Below are positions 16,916 through 24,979 of a stretch of DNA of 62,161 nucleotides, one piece after another. Source of the DNA: Hyphomicrobiales bacterium (GTDB taxonomy: Bacteria; Pseudomonadota; Alphaproteobacteria; Rhizobiales; Beijerinckiaceae); the NCBI GenBank assembly GCA_027484605.1, contig JAIXSR010000013.1, positions 1 through 62,161 of the forward strand. Direction: 5' to 3'. Each line of letters starts with the position of its first letter. The stretch's first letter is position 1. The notes beneath the pieces were generated by a model. That model made no database searches. It saw nothing but the letters and a program-made list of their open reading frames with translations, and had not been told where the DNA came from. The position numbers and the translations under genes are program-made.

Positions 16916-17410
16916 TCATTCGTCGCGGTTGAACAGCCGGTCGATCGGGTAGTGATGCTTCACGAAAGGCGACTTGATGACGATGTAGCTGAAGTACTTC
17001 TCGATGCCGATATTCCGGTCGAGCAGCGCCTCGATCACGCTCTGGTAATGGTTCACGCCCGAGGTGACGAATTTCAGCAGGTAATCGTAGCCGCCGCTGA
17101 CAAGATGGCATTCGATGATCTCCGGCACGCCCTTGATCGCGGCCTCGAACCGGGAGAAATCGTCGGATCGATGGTCCGAAAGCGTGACTTCCGTGAAGAT
17201 CAGCAGCACATCGCCGAGCTTCCGCAAGTGAAGCTGGGCGCCGTAGCCGGTGATGTAGCCCGCGCTTTCCAGCCGCTTCACGCGGGTCAGGCAGGGGCTG
17301 GGCGAGAGCCCGACGGCATTGGCCAGGTCGACATTGGTGATGCGACCGTTCTTCTGCAATTCGGCAAGGATCTTCAGGTCGATCCTGTCCAGTTTCGAAG
17401 ATGTGGCCAT
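16916..17410 (-). CDS. Lrp/AsnC-family transcriptional regulator (Lrp1)
   Basis: A 164-residue feast/famine regulator. The N-terminal helix-turn-helix is LDRIDLKILAELQKNGRITNVDLA then VGLSPSPCLTRVKRLE; the C-terminal RAM ligand-binding domain (about 65-150) contains GYDYLLKFVTSG. An AGGA ribosome-binding site precedes the ATG at 17410. It is near a class III aminotransferase on the same strand, the usual arrangement for Lrp-type control of an aminotransferase. A palindrome 45 bases upstream recurs near the aminotransferase promoter, so it probably regulates itself and that gene. Confidence 0.92.
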   Translation of the reverse strand: MATSSKLDRIDLKILAELQKNGRITNVDLANAVGLSPSPCLTRVKRLESAGYITGYGAQLHLRKLGDVLLIFTEVTLSDHRSDDFSRFEAAIKGVPEIIECHLVSGGYDYLLKFVTSGVNHYQSVIEALLDRNIGIEKYFSYIVIKSPFVKHHYPIDRLFNRDE

Positions 17411-17452
17411 GCGTCCTACCCCTCGAACGCCGGGCGACACGCCCCGGCGTCA

Positions 17453-17467
17453 CGGCATAAAATGCCG
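17453..17467. promoter_or_regulatory. Candidate Lrp1 operator, copy 1
   Basis: CGGCATAAAATGCCG is a perfect 6-3-6 palindrome 43 bases upstream of the lrp1 start. Its core GCATAAAATGC (17455-17465) is the exact reverse complement of a core upstream of the aminotransferase. Confidence 0.6.
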
Positions 17468-17519
17468 CGCCTGCAGGCTAGGCCGGAATGGGCCTCGCCA
17501 ACAACCCCCTGATTGCGGC

Positions 17520-18896
17520 TCACCGCAACGCGGCGCGAACCTCGGGTTCGGCCAGAGTGGCATCGAGCGTGCGCTCCAGCCGGCGGAGCAACTCGCCCAT
17601 TTCCTCCTCGGTGCAGGACAGGGCGGGCGCGAGCCCGATCGTCCCGTCGGCGAAAGCGCGGAACAGGATGCCGTTGCGATAGCCCTGCGCGAAAAGCCGT
17701 TCCGAAAGCTTGACCGAAGGATCGAACGGCGTCCTGCTGGCCTTGTCGGTGACGAGTTCCAGCGCGCCGAGCATGCCGCGCGCCCGGGCATCGCCCACCA
17801 GCGGGTGGTTGGCCAGGCGGCGGAGCCCCGCCTCGAAGAGCTGGCCGACCTTCTGCCCGTTGGCAAGGATCCCGCTCTCGTAAAGGCGGATCACCTCGAG
17901 CGCGACGGCCGCGCTGACCGGATGGCCCGAATAGGTATAGCCATGGCCGACCACCGCATCCGGCGCGGCGCCGTCGGCGATGCCGGCATAGACCTTCTCG
18001 GAGATCAGCACCGCACCCATCGGCACATAGCCGGCGGTCAGGCCCTTCGCCACCGTCATCAGGTCGGGCGACACGTCCTCCGCCTCGCAGGCGAACATCG
18101 GCCCGGTCCGGCCGAATCCGGTGATCACCTCGTCGGCGAGGAACAGGATGTCGAGTTCGCGCGCCGTCTCGCGCATCGCCTTCAGCCAGCCGCGCGGCGG
18201 CACGATGACACCGCCGGAACCCTGCACCGGCTCGCAGAAGAAGGCGGCGACATTCTCCGCACCGAGTTCGGCCACCTTGGCGCGCAGGGCCGCGACCGAG
18301 GAGGCGATCACCGCCTCGTCCGAGCTGCCTTCCGGGTTCCGGTAGGGATAGGGCGAGGGAATGTGATGCTGGTTGGCATTGGGCAGGTCGAAATTGCGAT
18401 GGAAGACCGGCAGCGCCGTCATGCCCGCGCCCATCGACGAGGAACCGTGATAGCCCTTCTGCAGCGCGATGAACTGCTTCTTCGTCGGCTTGCCGATCGC
18501 GTTGTAGTAATGCGTGATCAGGCGGATGGCGCTGTCGATCGCATCCGAACCGCCCTGGCTGAAGTAGACCCGGCTCAGGCCCTTCGGCGCGATTTCGGCC
18601 AGCTTGGCGGCGAGCCGGATGGCCGGCTCGGAGGCGAAACCGAAATAGCCGGTCGCGTAGGGGAGCTTGCGCATCTGTGCCGCTGCGGCCTCGACCACGC
18701 TTTCATGGCCATAGCCGATATTCACGCACCAGAGCCCGGCAAAGGCATCCAGCAGGTCGCGGCCCTCGGCATCGCGGACGAACATGCCCTTGGCGCTTTG
18801 CAGGATGGTCGCGCCCTTCGCCTCGTGGGCCCGGTAGGCCGAGACGGGATGGACGAAATGCTCGCGGTCGAGTTCGATCAGCGAATTGGCCAGCAT
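17520..18896 (-). CDS. Class III PLP-dependent omega-aminotransferase
   Basis: A 458-residue class III aminotransferase. The PLP lysine is K284 in TVAKGLTAGYVPMG and the cofactor aspartate is D255 in LADEVITGFGRTG; GYHGSS (148-153) and the phosphate-binding SQGGSDAID are also conserved. Relatives transfer omega-amino groups of beta-alanine, GABA, putrescine or similar amines to pyruvate or 2-oxoglutarate; the exact donor cannot be read. It is transcribed alone, with Lrp1 downstream on the same strand and a copy of the Lrp1 palindrome about 120 bases upstream. Confidence 0.9.
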   Translation of the reverse strand: MLANSLIELDREHFVHPVSAYRAHEAKGATILQSAKGMFVRDAEGRDLLDAFAGLWCVNIGYGHESVVEAAAAQMRKLPYATGYFGFASEPAIRLAAKLAEIAPKGLSRVYFSQGGSDAIDSAIRLITHYYNAIGKPTKKQFIALQKGYHGSSSMGAGMTALPVFHRNFDLPNANQHHIPSPYPYRNPEGSSDEAVIASSVAALRAKVAELGAENVAAFFCEPVQGSGGVIVPPRGWLKAMRETARELDILFLADEVITGFGRTGPMFACEAEDVSPDLMTVAKGLTAGYVPMGAVLISEKVYAGIADGAAPDAVVGHGYTYSGHPVSAAVALEVIRLYESGILANGQKVGQLFEAGLRRLANHPLVGDARARGMLGALELVTDKASRTPFDPSVKLSERLFAQGYRNGILFRAFADGTIGLAPALSCTEEEMGELLRRLERTLDATLAEPEVRAALR

Positions 18897-19016
18897 GGCA
18901 ACCTCCTGGGCAGGGCGCGCTTCCGGGCGCGTGGAGGAAGCCTAGCCGCAAGCCCCGGCGCAGCCTGTCGAATTGCCGGGCACTGACGGACAAGCCTGTC
19001 GAAGACGGCAGGCCCG

Positions 19017-19032
19017 CAGCATTTTATGCCGC
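19017..19032. promoter_or_regulatory. Candidate Lrp1 operator, copy 2
   Basis: CAGCATTTTATGCCGC contains the core GCATTTTATGC (19019-19029), identical in reverse complement to the site upstream of lrp1. It lies in the 149-base gap between the aminotransferase start and the stop of the 2-hydroxyacid dehydrogenase gene. Confidence 0.55.
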
Positions 19033-19045
19033 GAGCGGGAACCCC

Positions 19046-19972
19046 TCAATAGCCGCGCTGCCGGTCCACCAGCCCGGGCAGCGGCCGGCCGGCCCGCTGG
19101 GCCGCAATCACCTCCAGCACGAAATCCACGGCCGTTTCCGGGCGGGTCTGGCTGGCGATATGGGGCGTCATCAGGATGCGCGGATGGCGCCAGAACGGAT
19201 GGCCCGGCGGCAACGGCTCGGGCTCGGTCACATCGAGGAAGGCCGCGGAGAGCTGCCCGCTTTCAAGCGCCGCCAGCAGGTCCTCCTGCACCAGATGCGG
19301 GCCCCGTCCGGCATTGACGAGCCCTGCCCCCTGCGGGAGCTGCGCGAACAGCCCGGCATGGAGGAAGCCGCGCGTTTCCGCCGTCAGCGGCAGCAGGCAG
19401 ACGAGGATGTCCGTCTCTGCCAGGAAGCCCGGCAGCGCCGCAAGCCCGGCATGGCAGGCGATGCCGGGAATGGCCTTCGGGCTGCGGCTCCAGCCCGAGA
19501 CGGCAAAGCCAAGCGCGGCAAGCCGCCGGCAGCAGGCCTCGCCGAGCTGGCCGAGGCCGAGCACGCCGACGCGGCGGCTGGCGGCCGGCCGCAGCCGGAT
19601 GGCGGACCAGCGTTCCGCACGCTGGTCGGCGAGATAGGCCGGCAGGTCACGATGCAGCGCCAGCACGGCGAGGGTGACATATTCGACCATGCCCTCGGCA
19701 ATGCCGGGCTCGAGCATCCGCACGACGGGGATATGCGCGGGAATGGCCGAGAGGTCGAACTGGTCGACCCCGGCTCCGACCGAGATCACGATCTCGGCGC
19801 GGGGAAAGCGTTCGAGCATCCTGTCGGGCGGTGTCCAGACCGCGAGATAGCGGATGGCCGCGGGATCGCCGGTTTCCGGCCAGACGAAACAGGGCAGGTC
19901 CGGCGCCTTGCCGGCCAGCAGGCGCTGCCATTCCGCGCCGCGCACCGGATCGGCCTTGTAGAGCAGCGCCAT
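19046..19972 (-). CDS. D-2-hydroxyacid dehydrogenase (GhrA-like glyoxylate/hydroxypyruvate reductase)
   Basis: A 308-residue NAD(P)-dependent dehydrogenase. The nucleotide fold is VGVLGLGQLGEACCRRL, with catalytic residues expected in NAGRGPHLV (Arg), DVTEPEPLPPGHPFW (Glu) and TPHIASQTRP (His). This matches the GhrA branch that reduces glyoxylate and hydroxypyruvate. The start at 19972 overlaps the stop of the GNAT gene by one base (TGATG), so the two are co-transcribed. Glyoxylate or a keto acid from amine breakdown may be the substrate (inference). Confidence 0.88.
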   Translation of the reverse strand: MALLYKADPVRGAEWQRLLAGKAPDLPCFVWPETGDPAAIRYLAVWTPPDRMLERFPRAEIVISVGAGVDQFDLSAIPAHIPVVRMLEPGIAEGMVEYVTLAVLALHRDLPAYLADQRAERWSAIRLRPAASRRVGVLGLGQLGEACCRRLAALGFAVSGWSRSPKAIPGIACHAGLAALPGFLAETDILVCLLPLTAETRGFLHAGLFAQLPQGAGLVNAGRGPHLVQEDLLAALESGQLSAAFLDVTEPEPLPPGHPFWRHPRILMTPHIASQTRPETAVDFVLEVIAAQRAGRPLPGLVDRQRGY

Positions 19973-20847
19973 CAGCCGATGGCCTGGTTCGCGATCGCGA
20001 AGGCGAACATGTCCGAACGCGAGGGCAGCGGCGCGCCCCGGACCATGGTGATGACGGGGCTGACCGGGGCGAGTCCGAGATCGGTCAGCCAGCTCGACAG
20101 GCCCGCCTCGCCGGGCACGTCGATGCGCAGGAACATGCCGGCATTCGAGCCGATCCAATGCGCGATCAGGGCCTTGGCCGACAATGTGTCCTGCGCCACC
20201 ACCGGCCCGATCGCGAAGCCGCGGCCGAAGCGGCGGTAGAAGGCGAACCCGATCGTGCGGTCGCCCTCGTCGAGCAGGACAGCGTCGCCATGGGCGATGA
20301 GCGCGTCGATCACGGCCTCGCGGCGGAAGCCGAGCGCCCGGGCATCGAGATCGACGAGCCGGTCGCGGTCGTTCCGGCCCATCGGGCGGATCCGGCAATT
20401 CGGCGCCGGCTGGACCAGAGGCACCTCGAAGGCGGCGCCCTGATGCTGCACGATCGTGCCGACCGGCTGGAAGCCCATCTGCCGGTAGAGCGTCTCGCCC
20501 GCCTTGGTGGCATTGAGCACGAGGCTGGGCGTCGACATCTGCGCGGTGATCGCCTCCATCAGGCTGCGGCCGATCCCCGAGCGCTGGATCGTCGGGTCGA
20601 CGATCACCATCCCGATCCGGGTCTGCGCGCCGGCATAGGTCCACCACATGGCCGTGCCGACAAGCCGGTCGCCGGACCAGGCACTGAGCCCCTGCCCGAG
20701 GCTGAAGACAAATTGCCAATCCTCGAGCCGGTGCGGCCAGCCCACGACCCGCGACAAGTCGAGGGCGGACGGAAGGTCGGCCTCCGTCATCGGCAGGACC
20801 TCGAACAGGAAAGCGGGCTGCGGTGCGGTCACGTCGGGTTCTCCCAT
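19972..20847 (-). CDS. GNAT-family N-acetyltransferase, two-domain
   Basis: A 291-residue protein. The N-terminal GNAT domain (about 15-150) contains IGMVIVDPTIQRSGIGRSLMEAI, whose QRSGIGRSL is the acetyl-CoA pyrophosphate loop; the C-terminal part (about 160-290) resembles the second domain of YitH/HolE-type GNAT proteins, with FGRGFAIGPVVAQD. The acceptor is not predictable. It overlaps the GhrA-like gene by one base. The ATG at 20847 is used; an ATG 19 codons later is also possible. Confidence 0.82.
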   Translation of the reverse strand: MGEPDVTAPQPAFLFEVLPMTEADLPSALDLSRVVGWPHRLEDWQFVFSLGQGLSAWSGDRLVGTAMWWTYAGAQTRIGMVIVDPTIQRSGIGRSLMEAITAQMSTPSLVLNATKAGETLYRQMGFQPVGTIVQHQGAAFEVPLVQPAPNCRIRPMGRNDRDRLVDLDARALGFRREAVIDALIAHGDAVLLDEGDRTIGFAFYRRFGRGFAIGPVVAQDTLSAKALIAHWIGSNAGMFLRIDVPGEAGLSSWLTDLGLAPVSPVITMVRGAPLPSRSDMFAFAIANQAIG

Positions 20848-21125
20848 GGGCCGTTCAGGCTGGCCGTTCGCCCCGGCGCGGCCGGGACCGGCAGGGAGGC
20901 GTTCGGCCCTTCTAGTTCTCACGCCCGAACCCGCGGCGCTAGAACGATCTTGTTGAGCCCGCGATCCCGGGCTGTCCAGCAATAGGCCCGGAGCAGCAGC
21001 ATATTCTCGCGTTTCTTCGGTCGAGTTCGGCGTTTTTGGCCGCGCGGCCGGCCGAGCCCGGCTGCGGCCACCGGCGGCAGCCGCGTATCCTCCACGCCTG
21101 CCATCGCGGCATACGGAGAAGGCCA

Positions 21126-22604
21126 ATGCCCGGATTTGACCCCGATCGCGTCGAGATTCCCCTCGGCCATGTCTTGGGCGGCACGCTCCGCCAGACTGCG
21201 CGGGACTGGCTCGAGGTGCGCCGGCCCTCCGATGGCCAGCCCTATGCCCGCCTGCCGGAAGGCGATGCCGCCCTTGTCGACGAAGCCGTTTCGGACAGCC
21301 ATGCCGCCTTCCTTTCGGCAGCCTGGCGCCGCCTCGCCCCGAGGGACCGGGCGGCCCTGCTGCGGCGCTGGGCCGATCTTGTGGAGCGCGATGCCGGGGA
21401 ACTGGCCCGGCTGGAAGCCCTCGGCTCGACACGCCCGATCCGCGATGCGCTCGCCTGGGACATCCCCTATACCGCCGATGTGATCCGCTTCTTCGCCGAA
21501 CTCTGCGACAAGCATGGCGGCGAGATCGGCGCCACCGCGCCGGATCATCTCGGCCTCATGATCGCCGAACCCTATGGCGTGATCGGCGCCATCGCGCCCT
21601 GGAATTTCCCGCTGGTCATGGCCTGCTGGAAAGTCGCCCCGGCGCTGGCCGCCGGCAATGCCGTGGTGCTGAAACCGTCCGAGATGACGCCGTTCAGCGT
21701 CAACCGCCTGGCCCTGCTGGCCGTCGAGGCCGGCATTCCCGCCGGCATCTTCAACGTGGTGCAGGGGCGCGGGCCAACCGTCGGCGAGGCCCTGTGCCGG
21801 CATCCGCTCGTCGCCAAGGTCACCTTCACCGGCTCGACCCGCACCGGCGCCACGATCATGGAACTCTGTGCCCGGCACGGCACCAAGCCGGTGACGCTGG
21901 AACTCGGCGGCAAGAGCCCGCAACTCGTCTTCGACGACGTGACCGACCCGGACCGCACCGCCGGCATCGTCGCCCGCGCCATTGCCGGCAATGCTGGCCA
22001 GGTCTGCGTGGCAGGGTCGCGGCTGATCGTGGCCGAAAGCCTGAAGGCGCGGATCGCCGGCCGGATCGGCGAGGCTTTCGCCGCGCTGAAGCCCGGCGTC
22101 ACCTGGGACGCAGCCACCACGCTGCCGCCGATCATTTCCGAGCCGCAATGCGCCCGGATCGGCGCCCTGGTCGACCGCGCGGTCGCGGAAGGCGGCACGG
22201 TCCTTGCCGGCGGGGCCCGCCTGCGCAACCCGCAGCACGGCGCCTACTTCGCCCCGACCCTGATCGAACCCGCCGATCCGAAGGCCGGGATCGTGCAGGA
22301 GGAAGTCTTCGGCCCGGTCCTGACCGTGCAGACTTTCCGGACCGACGAGGAGGCCTTCGAACTCGCCCGGCACCCGGTCTACGGCCTCGCTGCGGGCGTG
22401 CATACGCGCGATCTCAACCGGGCCATGCGGGCCATGCGCGAGATCCGGGCCGGCACCATCTGGATCAACCGCTATGGCCGCTCGAACGACCATATCCTGC
22501 CCACCGGCGGCTTCGGCCAGTCCGGCATCGGCAAGGATCTCGGACGGCAGGCCTTCGAGGGCAACCAGCGCCTCAAGACCGTGTTGATGGCGCTGGAAGG
22601 CTGA
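21126..22604 (+). CDS. NAD(P)-dependent aldehyde dehydrogenase
   Basis: A 492-residue aldehyde dehydrogenase. Catalytic cysteine C294 (NAGQVCVAGSR) and general base E259 (LELGGKSP) are both present, as are IAPWNFP (156-162) and FTGSTRTG (234-241). It belongs to the broad betaine/gamma-aminobutyraldehyde dehydrogenase-like group. GAGAAGG lies just before the ATG at 21126. It is followed by a HAD hydrolase and a PuuB-like oxidase on the same strand, so it may oxidise the aldehyde that oxidase makes. Confidence 0.88.
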   Translation: MPGFDPDRVEIPLGHVLGGTLRQTARDWLEVRRPSDGQPYARLPEGDAALVDEAVSDSHAAFLSAAWRRLAPRDRAALLRRWADLVERDAGELARLEALGSTRPIRDALAWDIPYTADVIRFFAELCDKHGGEIGATAPDHLGLMIAEPYGVIGAIAPWNFPLVMACWKVAPALAAGNAVVLKPSEMTPFSVNRLALLAVEAGIPAGIFNVVQGRGPTVGEALCRHPLVAKVTFTGSTRTGATIMELCARHGTKPVTLELGGKSPQLVFDDVTDPDRTAGIVARAIAGNAGQVCVAGSRLIVAESLKARIAGRIGEAFAALKPGVTWDAATTLPPIISEPQCARIGALVDRAVAEGGTVLAGGARLRNPQHGAYFAPTLIEPADPKAGIVQEEVFGPVLTVQTFRTDEEAFELARHPVYGLAAGVHTRDLNRAMRAMREIRAGTIWINRYGRSNDHILPTGGFGQSGIGKDLGRQAFEGNQRLKTVLMALEG

Positions 22605-22657
22605 GGGCGATGGCCGCCGCATCCTGCAAGAAAACTGCCGAGCGCCCGGCCAAATAC

Positions 22658-22670
22658 GGCAGAATCTGCC
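22658..22670. promoter_or_regulatory. Short palindrome before the second HAD gene
   Basis: GGCAGAATCTGCC is a perfect 6-1-6 dyad in the 157-base gap between the aldehyde dehydrogenase and the HAD gene. It is a possible operator, though GC-rich dyads of this size also arise by chance. Confidence 0.3.
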
Positions 22671-22761
22671 AGCGACCCCATGCGAGGCTTTCACTGTCGC
22701 GCTCCGGTTCTGGCACTCTGCTCAGGCCGGACCGGCAAGAGTGAAACGTCGACAAGGGATC

Positions 22762-23439
22762 ATGCGGATCATGTCCAGCTTCAGACCGAAATACATCACC
22801 TTCGACTGCTACGGGACGCTGACCCGCTTCCGCATGAGCGAGATGGCCCGCGAGATGTTCGCGGACCGCATTCCCGCCGAGAGCATGGATGCCTTCATCC
22901 GTGATTTCGCCACCTACCGGCTTGACGAGATCCTCGGCCCCTGGAAGCCCTATCGCGACGTGCTGGTCAATTCCGTTTTCCGCACCGCGAAACGCTGGGG
23001 CATCACGACTACGGAAACCGAGGGCGAGGCTTATTATCTCGCCGTCCCGACCTGGGGCCCGCATCCGGATGTGCCGGCCGGCCTGTCGAAGATCGCGGAC
23101 AAGATCCCGCTGGTCATCCTGTCGAATGCCTCGAATGACCAGATCCATTCGAATGTCGAGAAGCTCGGCGCGCCCTTCCACCGCGTCTATACCGCGCAGA
23201 TGGCCCAGGCCTACAAGCCGCGCATGCAGGCCTTCGAATACATGCTCGACCAGCTCGGCTGCGGGCCGGAGCATATCCTGCATGTCTCCTCCTCCTATCG
23301 CTACGACCTGATGACGGCGCATGACATGCGCTTCGGCATGCGGGCTTTCGTCAATCGCGGGCATGAGCCGCTGACTCCCTATTACGGAGCGGTGGAGATC
23401 CCGGATATCGGCGGCCTGCCTGGCCTGGTCGGGCTCTGA
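22762..23439 (+). CDS. HAD-superfamily hydrolase, 2-haloacid dehalogenase type II-like
   Basis: A 225-residue HAD hydrolase with nucleophile D15 in ITFDCYGTLTRF, motif II in PLVILSNASND, and SSSYRYDLMTAHDM near the C-terminus. The FDCYGTL form is typical of the type II haloacid dehalogenase group. It differs clearly from the HAD protein of the nine-gene operon, so this is not a recent duplication. The ATG at 22762 was chosen because AAGGGA lies 3-8 bases before it. It precedes the PuuB-like oxidase by 46 bases and is likely co-transcribed. Confidence 0.83.
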   Translation: MRIMSSFRPKYITFDCYGTLTRFRMSEMAREMFADRIPAESMDAFIRDFATYRLDEILGPWKPYRDVLVNSVFRTAKRWGITTTETEGEAYYLAVPTWGPHPDVPAGLSKIADKIPLVILSNASNDQIHSNVEKLGAPFHRVYTAQMAQAYKPRMQAFEYMLDQLGCGPEHILHVSSSYRYDLMTAHDMRFGMRAFVNRGHEPLTPYYGAVEIPDIGGLPGLVGL

Positions 23440-23485
23440 GGAACGGCCGCATGGCCCGGGAATTCAGGCAGAAGGAAACCGTTGG

Positions 23486-24760
23486 ATGAAACTGGAATCC
23501 TACTGGCTGGAAACAGCGCCGCCCTTCACCGGAGCCTCTCCCCTTCCGGTGGAGGGCCGCGCTGACATCGTCGTCGTCGGCGGTGGCTTCACCGGCCTCT
23601 CCGCCGCCCGGACCCTGGCGCGGAAAGGCGTCGATGCCGTCGTTCTGGAGGCCGGGCGCGTGGCCGCCGAGGCCTCGGGCCGCAATGGCGGGCACTGCAA
23701 TAACGGCCTCGCGCATGATTACGGCAGCATCAAAGCCCGGTTCGGCCTCGAACGCGCGCAGGAAATGTACCGCGCCTTCGATTCCGGCGTGGATCTCGTC
23801 GAGCGGATCGTCAGCGAGGAAGGCATCGACTGCGATTTCGTCCGTTCGGGCAAGCTCAAGCTTGCGGCCAAGCCGGAGCATTTCGACAAGATGCGGCAGG
23901 CCCAGGACCTGCTGGCGCGGGATGTCGACCCCGAAACCGCCGTGCTCGAACCGTCCGACCTTCGCCACGAGGTCGGCACCGCGCGCTATGCCGGCGGGCT
24001 GCTCTACCGCCGCTCGGCCATGATGCATATGGGCCGGTTCGGCGCCGGGCTTGCCACCGCCGCAGCCCGGGCCGGAGCCCGGATTCACGAACACAGCGCC
24101 GTCACCGCGATCACCCGCGAAGCCGGCGGCTTCCGCGTCACCACGGCAGGCGGCGAGATCCGGGCCGCGGAGGTCCTGCTGGCGACCGGCGCGAGCCAGA
24201 ACGGGCCCTTCGGCTGGCTGCGCCGCCGGATCGTGCCGGTCGGCAGCTTCATCATCGTCACCGAACCGCTGGGCGAGAACCGGGCCCGCGCGATCATGCC
24301 GGGCCGGCGCACCTGCACCACCTCGCAGAATATTGGCAACTATTTCCGCCTGACTCCCGACAACCGGCTGATCTTCGGCGGGCGCGCGCGCTTTGCCATG
24401 TCGAACCCGACCTCCGACCTCAAGGCCGGGGAAATCCTGATCCGCGGGCTGGCCGAAATCTTCCCGCAGCTCGGGCCTTGCCGGATCGATTACTGCTGGG
24501 GCGGCCTTGTCGACATGACCCAGGACCGCCTGCCCCGGGCCGGCACGCAGGACGGGATGCATTTCGCGCTCGGCTATTCCGGCCATGGCGTCCAGATGTC
24601 CACCTTTATGGGCGACCTGATGGCCCGCCGGATGACCGGCGAGGATGTGGCCAATCCCTGGCGCGACCTGCCCTGGCCGGCCGTGCCGTTCCATTTCGGC
24701 AAGCCCTGGTTCCTGCCCTTCGTGGGCCTCTATTACCGCTACCGCGACAGGGTTTCCTGA
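23486..24760 (+). CDS. FAD-dependent oxidoreductase, gamma-glutamylputrescine oxidase-like (PuuB/OrdL group)
   Basis: A 424-residue DAO-family flavoprotein. FAD-binding motif ADIVVVGGGFTGLSAARTL (26-44), followed by EASGRNGGHCNNG typical of PuuB/OrdL, and the C-terminal LGYSGHGVQMSTFMGDLMA. PuuB oxidises gamma-glutamylputrescine to an aldehyde; relatives act on other N-substituted amines. Together with the upstream aldehyde dehydrogenase it fits a two-step amine-to-acid route. A GAAGGAAA ribosome-binding site precedes the ATG. No gamma-glutamylputrescine synthetase (PuuA) is nearby, so the substrate is open. Confidence 0.87.
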   Translation: MKLESYWLETAPPFTGASPLPVEGRADIVVVGGGFTGLSAARTLARKGVDAVVLEAGRVAAEASGRNGGHCNNGLAHDYGSIKARFGLERAQEMYRAFDSGVDLVERIVSEEGIDCDFVRSGKLKLAAKPEHFDKMRQAQDLLARDVDPETAVLEPSDLRHEVGTARYAGGLLYRRSAMMHMGRFGAGLATAAARAGARIHEHSAVTAITREAGGFRVTTAGGEIRAAEVLLATGASQNGPFGWLRRRIVPVGSFIIVTEPLGENRARAIMPGRRTCTTSQNIGNYFRLTPDNRLIFGGRARFAMSNPTSDLKAGEILIRGLAEIFPQLGPCRIDYCWGGLVDMTQDRLPRAGTQDGMHFALGYSGHGVQMSTFMGDLMARRMTGEDVANPWRDLPWPAVPFHFGKPWFLPFVGLYYRYRDRVS

Positions 24761-24775
24761 TGCGATTCAAATTTC

Positions 24776-24787
24776 TGTTTCTAAACA
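24776..24787. promoter_or_regulatory. AT-rich palindrome upstream of the ABC importer
   Basis: TGTTTCTAAACA is a 5-2-5 dyad inside the only strongly AT-rich patch of this area (24768-24797), about 190 bases before the binding-protein gene. A second perfect palindrome, CGGGAATTCCCG, lies at 24812-24823. Promoter or operator roles are plausible. Confidence 0.35.
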
Positions 24788-24896
24788 AATATTTATAGCC
24801 GGTTCCATGCCCGGGAATTCCCGACAAGAACGTCCTATCCGGACCTCGCCCGCGCAATAGTCTGGGAAGGACCGGAAGTCTTGGTCGGGAGGACCG

Positions 24897-24918
24897 GGCC
24901 GGGAATATGTTTCCGGCC
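24897..24918 (+). promoter_or_regulatory. Leader hairpin before the ABC binding-protein gene
   Basis: GGCCGGGAA (24897-24905) pairs with TTTCCGGCC (24910-24918) around a TATG loop, with one G-T pair. It sits about 60 bases before the start codon and could shape the mRNA leader; no T-run follows, so it is not a terminator. Confidence 0.35.
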
Positions 24919-24979
24919 GGAGGACCGCGGAGGGCGGATTTCCGGCTTCATCTGGGTCGACAACGAGGGGAGACCAACC

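Noticed and set aside
17411-19045. Ectoine-degradation (doe/eut) cluster
   Set aside because: Lrp, aminotransferase and a semialdehyde dehydrogenase are present, but the hydrolase DoeA and deacetylase DoeB are not.
20919-21002. Small minus-strand reading frame of about 28 codons upstream of the GNAT gene
   Set aside because: No ribosome-binding site or amino-acid run typical of a leader peptide; likely chance.
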